Origin: Allium sativum
Taxonomy: Eukaryota > Streptophyta > Magnoliopsida > Asparagales > Amaryllidaceae
Assembly (NCBI GenBank): GCA_030737875.1
Contig: CM060915.1
Coordinates: 903,642,177 to 903,706,176 of the forward strand
DNA: 64,000 nucleotides
Direction of reading: 5' to 3'
In this document: in pieces, positions 60,791 through 64,000 of the stretch
Numbering within the stretch: position 1 is the first letter of the stretch
How the letters are laid out: the number at the start of each line of letters is the position of its first letter
Position numbers and translations under genes: made by a program
Notes under the pieces: generated by a model
What the model was told of the DNA's origin: nothing
Database searches by the model: none
Seen by the model: only the letters and a program-made list of their open reading frames with translations

Positions 60791-62135
60791 GAAACACTAT
60801 GAAAGGAGGAAGGACAATTGTACATAGAAAAAGTTGAACGTTGTGTATCGACTATCCACCAAACAAACTTTGTTTTGGTTTGACATGGGTTGTAGCTTCG
60901 ACGTGAATGTAAGGTGGAATGTTCAAAGTGTTGTGAAGTGTTCGTTGATCGATAAAATGTAACAAATGTGAAGATGACACAAGGATGTTGACTTTGTGGA
61001 TAATGGTTGCTCGAGAAGTTGCTTGAGCTTATGGATAGTCATCAAGTTGGATGGCTAGAGATTTTGAAGGCTGAGGAACTATCGTTGTCGGAGGTTCTAG
61101 CGGGCTCAAAACAGGGGTATAATGAGGACTCCGAAATGACTAGAAGTTGTCTAGTCGAGTACCCTAGGTATCATTGAAAGGCCTAGGTATATATCATTGA
61201 AAGGCATATGAAGTTTTGCTAGAATCGGGGTTACCATTAGCCCTTGACAGATGGTAAGTTAGGCCAGTCATACGATGAACGATGGTTTCAAGGCAGGATA
61301 AGCAGTGAGCCAGAGTCATAGATATTGATTGCTTTGCTTATATCATCTTATGTAGACCATTCAACGTTAAAGGAGATATCTCTTGGGTGCTTGTCCATTG
61401 TTGGTTTAGGCCTTCGGGGCTTATGCTTAGGGGATGTTGATTTTTATTAAGATGGTCGACGCGGGATAACTAGTTGCTGTGTCTTATTATTTCTTTCTGA
61501 TTGTTTGTAAAGGCTATCACTTTCGAATGTGGAGGGGATGGGTTTGGGTTTCTTCTCTACTAATGTTGGTAGATTAAACGATTGATCTATCTATTTTTCA
61601 TATAGTTTATTGATGATGTTAGATATTTATTTATTGCTCATTAAGACTATTTTCTGACTCAAGGTTTTATGTTCCCACTTATTACATTAGGTTGTTCATC
61701 CGGTTGTGGATGGGCAGACCAGGTAGAAGGTGAAAGGTGATAGGACTTGATGAGGACGATGCAGTAGAGCGACGACGAGCATAAGCCTTACGTATTATTT
61801 TACTATACATATCTTATTGTTTCTGCTATTATGATTGATATGATTCTCTGAGTTAATTGTAGTGAGACATTTTGTACAAACTCTTATGATGTATTTCAGT
61901 AGATGTATGGATATTACTTTCCTGATGATATGAAATTGTTGAGATTCTGTTATATGATGCTTCACCATTGATGCCTGTTATATATGTTCTATTATATTTT
62001 ATCTCTGCACTGTGAGTCATAAGACAGGTTCCTTTTGTGTTATTTTACCCCGATGATCGTACATAGCTTCCTAGCACGTCTTTCAGCGCATTATTCCTCT
62101 TGTTAAGTGCAGGAGTTATGGGAGGCCATCACATT

Positions 62136-62147
62136 TGGTATTAGAGC
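62136..62147 (+). promoter_or_regulatory. E8 primer-binding site
   Basis: TGGTATTAGAGC, two bases after the LTR end, one change from the initiator tRNA-Met PBS. Confidence 0.9.
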
Positions 62148-62297
62148 TCTGGTTAATCGATTTTAGGCAAAGTTCGTAGACGTAATGACGTATGAGAGAT
62201 ATATTTGTAGATTTTTAATGGATGTACACTATATATTAGTGTATAGCATAATAGTGCTTGAACTCCATTGCAATTTTTCTCTGGTGTGGACTCTAGA

Positions 62298-63250
62298 ATG
62301 AGTCGTTGAACTCTGAGACATACTGTTAAGGAGGAAACTGTTCTTGGAGGGGGAGATGGAGGTATACCTGATTACCGAGCTATATTCGAGGCTATGATGA
62401 CAACAATCATGAGGAGGGTACCCACTCCAGGAGCAACCACGGTAGATATTGGTGTTCAAGTGCAGGTACCGAGGGCGATTGACTTCACGAAGCTGTGCAA
62501 AGATTTCTCTATCCTTGGTGGAAAGCCGTTCAATGGGACATAGCCGACTATAGAGATTAAAGGGTGGCTTGATACTTGCATTCGGATTTTTAGAGACTTG
62601 TTCATTGAGGATGTGACTAAGAGGAAGCTCACATCAAGACAGCTAAGTACAGAGCTATGGATTGGTGGAACTTTGTCACTTTAGAGACTCCAGACGTTGA
62701 GATCAACTGGGATCAGTTTCGAGTCAAGTTTGAGATGAAGTTCATTTATACCGCCCAGAAGTCAGTTTCGTTCAAGAAGTTTGTGAAGTTGAAATAGAAT
62801 GGTTGACCAGTATTGGATTATGTTTCTGATTTTGATGCCTTGTCCATTTATACTCGTTCGTATATTGACACTCCTTATCATAAGAACAAAAAGTTTGTTA
62901 CGACCTTGTATAAGTATCTTGGGAATCAGTTAGTTGATCATCTAGATGATGCATATGAGAAATCATGGAAAAAGCCTTGAGGCGCGAGAGTCTGTTTCTC
63001 AAGGAAGAAGCTATTGTTGTTGCAACCAAGGAGAAACTGAAACCACAACAAGGTGGTAATAACAAGAAGAGGAAGAAACAACAATAGAAAGGAAAGAATG
63101 GCCAAAAGAAACCAAAAAGGGAGGTGATTTTCTTCGACTACCAGCAGAAGGGCCATTTCTTCAAGGATTGTAAGAATCCAAAAGCTAAAAGGAATTGCTT
63201 TAACTGTTGGAAGACTGGGTATGACAAGAAGCATTGTCCAGAACCAGCTA
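62298..63250 (+). pseudogene. E8 gag, broken
   Basis: ATG at 62298 is followed by a stop after three codons, then the frame stays open: LRHTVKEETVLGGGDGG, AIDFTKLCKDFSILGGKPF (compare E6 NFSKLCKDFYAIGGKSF), GWLDTCIRIF. A stop lies after FNGT and a frameshift near 62640 leads to YRAMDWWNFVTLE and WDQFRVKFEMKF, the Retrotrans_gag core. More stops follow near 62800 and 62980. A Lys/Gln-rich tail precedes two zinc knuckles (63124-63240), both damaged: the first lacks its first cysteines (FFDYQQKGHFFKDC) and the second has Tyr for His (CFNCWKTGYDKKHC). Confidence 0.85.
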
Positions 63251-64000
63251 AGCGAAAGACAATAGTGAAGGAGTATGCATTGGATGTTGTGCCATCTTCT
63301 TTAACAGCTCCTACGACAAAGGATAAAGGGAAGAGTGTTGTTGTTCAAGGTATGCTTTCCGTTGCAGGTGTTTCAGTTCGAGTGTTGTTTGATACTGGAG
63401 CATCACATTCTTTCATTTACAATGAGCTTGTGTGCTGCTTAGGTTTGGAACCCGATATTTGTGATTAACCTTTGCATGTGACTAATCCAAATGGATGTTC
63501 GACAAGCCTTTGTATGCTTTGTCGTGGTCTAGTTTTATTGAGTCATGGTTGCTCTTTTATGTGTGATTGCTTTGTTTTGAACTTCGCTGGGTTCAGGATC
63601 ATTTTGGGTATGGACTGGCTCAAGAGGTATGCAGCTAAAGTGGACTGTGAGAAGCTCTAGGTGATAGTCAGGAATGTTGAAGGATGGTTGTGATTTGATG
63701 TAATTCAGAAGATGGGATCTTTGAAAGCTATTTATATTCGCTTGTGATTCCACGGGAAGGCTTGTCATATGTGTCGATCGCTAGTGAGTTTGATGATATC
63801 TTTGACGAGTTCAAAGGTTTTCCGCCGCATCATGAGATTGAGTTCAAGATCGATTTGGTTGAAGGTGCTAGACCTATCGTTATGCCTCTTACGCGGATGG
63901 CGCCTAAGGAACAACGAGAGTTAGAGGTGCAAGTACGTGACCTTTTGGGAAAAGGATTCATTTGAAGAAGTATACCTGAATGGGGTGCACCAGTTATGTC
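63251..64000 (+). pseudogene. E8 protease and start of reverse transcriptase, truncated by window
   Basis: Protease: GVSVRVLFDTGASHSFIYNE with an intact DTG at 63391-63399, a stop after EPDICD near 63466, then FRIILGMDWLKRYAAKVDC. RT begins near 63744: FDDIFDEFKGFPPHHEIEF and RPIVMPLTRMAPKEQREL, the pre-RT linker and first RT segment. After LLGKGFI there is a stop at about 63963, then SIPEWGAPV to the edge. The rest of pol should follow outside the window. Confidence 0.85.

Larger units (their letters stand above)
59299..62133 (+). mobile_element. E8 5' LTR (2835 bp)
   Basis: TATA box at 59679-59686. A field of degenerate ATGGATCGG words occurs at about 60375-60780. CATTGAAAGGC is tandemly repeated near 61170-61205. 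The block at about 61250-61450 resembles 7330-7545 inside E2, and near 61695 comes a short stretch reading like integrase (HPVVDGQT). The last 100 bases contain TTCCTAGCACG and lead into GGGAGGCCATCACA. The LTR therefore seems to include sequence derived from an element interior. Confidence 0.75.
59299..64000 (+). mobile_element. E8: Ty3/gypsy element, left part, runs off the window
   Basis: LTR start TGTAACGACCCG at 59299, LTR end GGCCATCACA at 62133, PBS at 62136, then a broken gag-pol reaching the end of RT's first segment at 64000. The five bases before the LTR, CCCGT, are the expected duplication to look for at the right end. It is inserted just after the E7 protein remnant. Its LTR family is distinct from E1/E2/E6. 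Confidence 0.85.

Overview
This window is nuclear DNA of a flowering plant. It is AT-rich and made almost entirely of LTR retrotransposons: Ty3/gypsy chromovirus-type elements, their non-autonomous relatives, and one Ty1/copia element. I found no intact host gene, tRNA, rRNA or CRISPR array. The evidence is full pol domain sets (protease, RT, RNase H, integrase, chromodomain), primer-binding sites matching plant initiator tRNA-Met (TGGTATCAGAGC type), polypurine tracts next to TGTAACA... LTR starts, and target-site duplications. Every coding region found carries stops or frameshifts. The species cannot be named from the sequence. Element names E1-E8 are local labels.

The layout is a nest of insertions. 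E7 is the oldest layer and is visible at 44542-44805 and 55174-59298. E5, a coding-free giant element, sits in E7. Its 5' LTR is entered by E2 (2604-12708, a shrunken chromovirus), which is itself interrupted at its left by E1 (1-2603). E5's 3' LTR is entered by E3 (18002-41156, minus strand), which has 5.5-kb LTRs around only about 1.05 kb of interior. E3's left LTR is entered by E4 (18427-29367), a solo LTR on the plus strand. E4 is entered by a copia element (19018-24504) with two 300-bp LTRs and the 5-bp duplication GAAAT. The depth is therefore E7 > E5 > E3 > E4 > copia. Removing each insert rejoins sequence that matches the second LTR copy or reads continuously.

To the right, E6 (44806-55173) is a structurally complete but mutated chromovirus with 2.6-kb LTRs, also inserted in E7. 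E7 then resumes with leader sequence and a decayed gene resembling the plant 'putative gypsy type transposon' family (57313-59200). E8 (59299 to the window end) is a further Ty3/gypsy element: a 2.8-kb 5' LTR, a PBS and the start of a broken gag-pol.

E1, E2 and E6 share LTR modules despite overall divergence: a GGAGCCGATC...GGGTACA block, a polypyrimidine-CAG block, and an end block before TG(T)(T/C)(T/A)CA. E2 and E6 also share a GTCGAC-rich block before a TATA box. E1 and E2 carry arrays of short inverted repeats (GGTTAAGT / ACTTAACC). I see no convincing new biological system. The most unusual content is the set of huge-LTR, coding-free elements, the hairpin arrays and the shared LTR modules.
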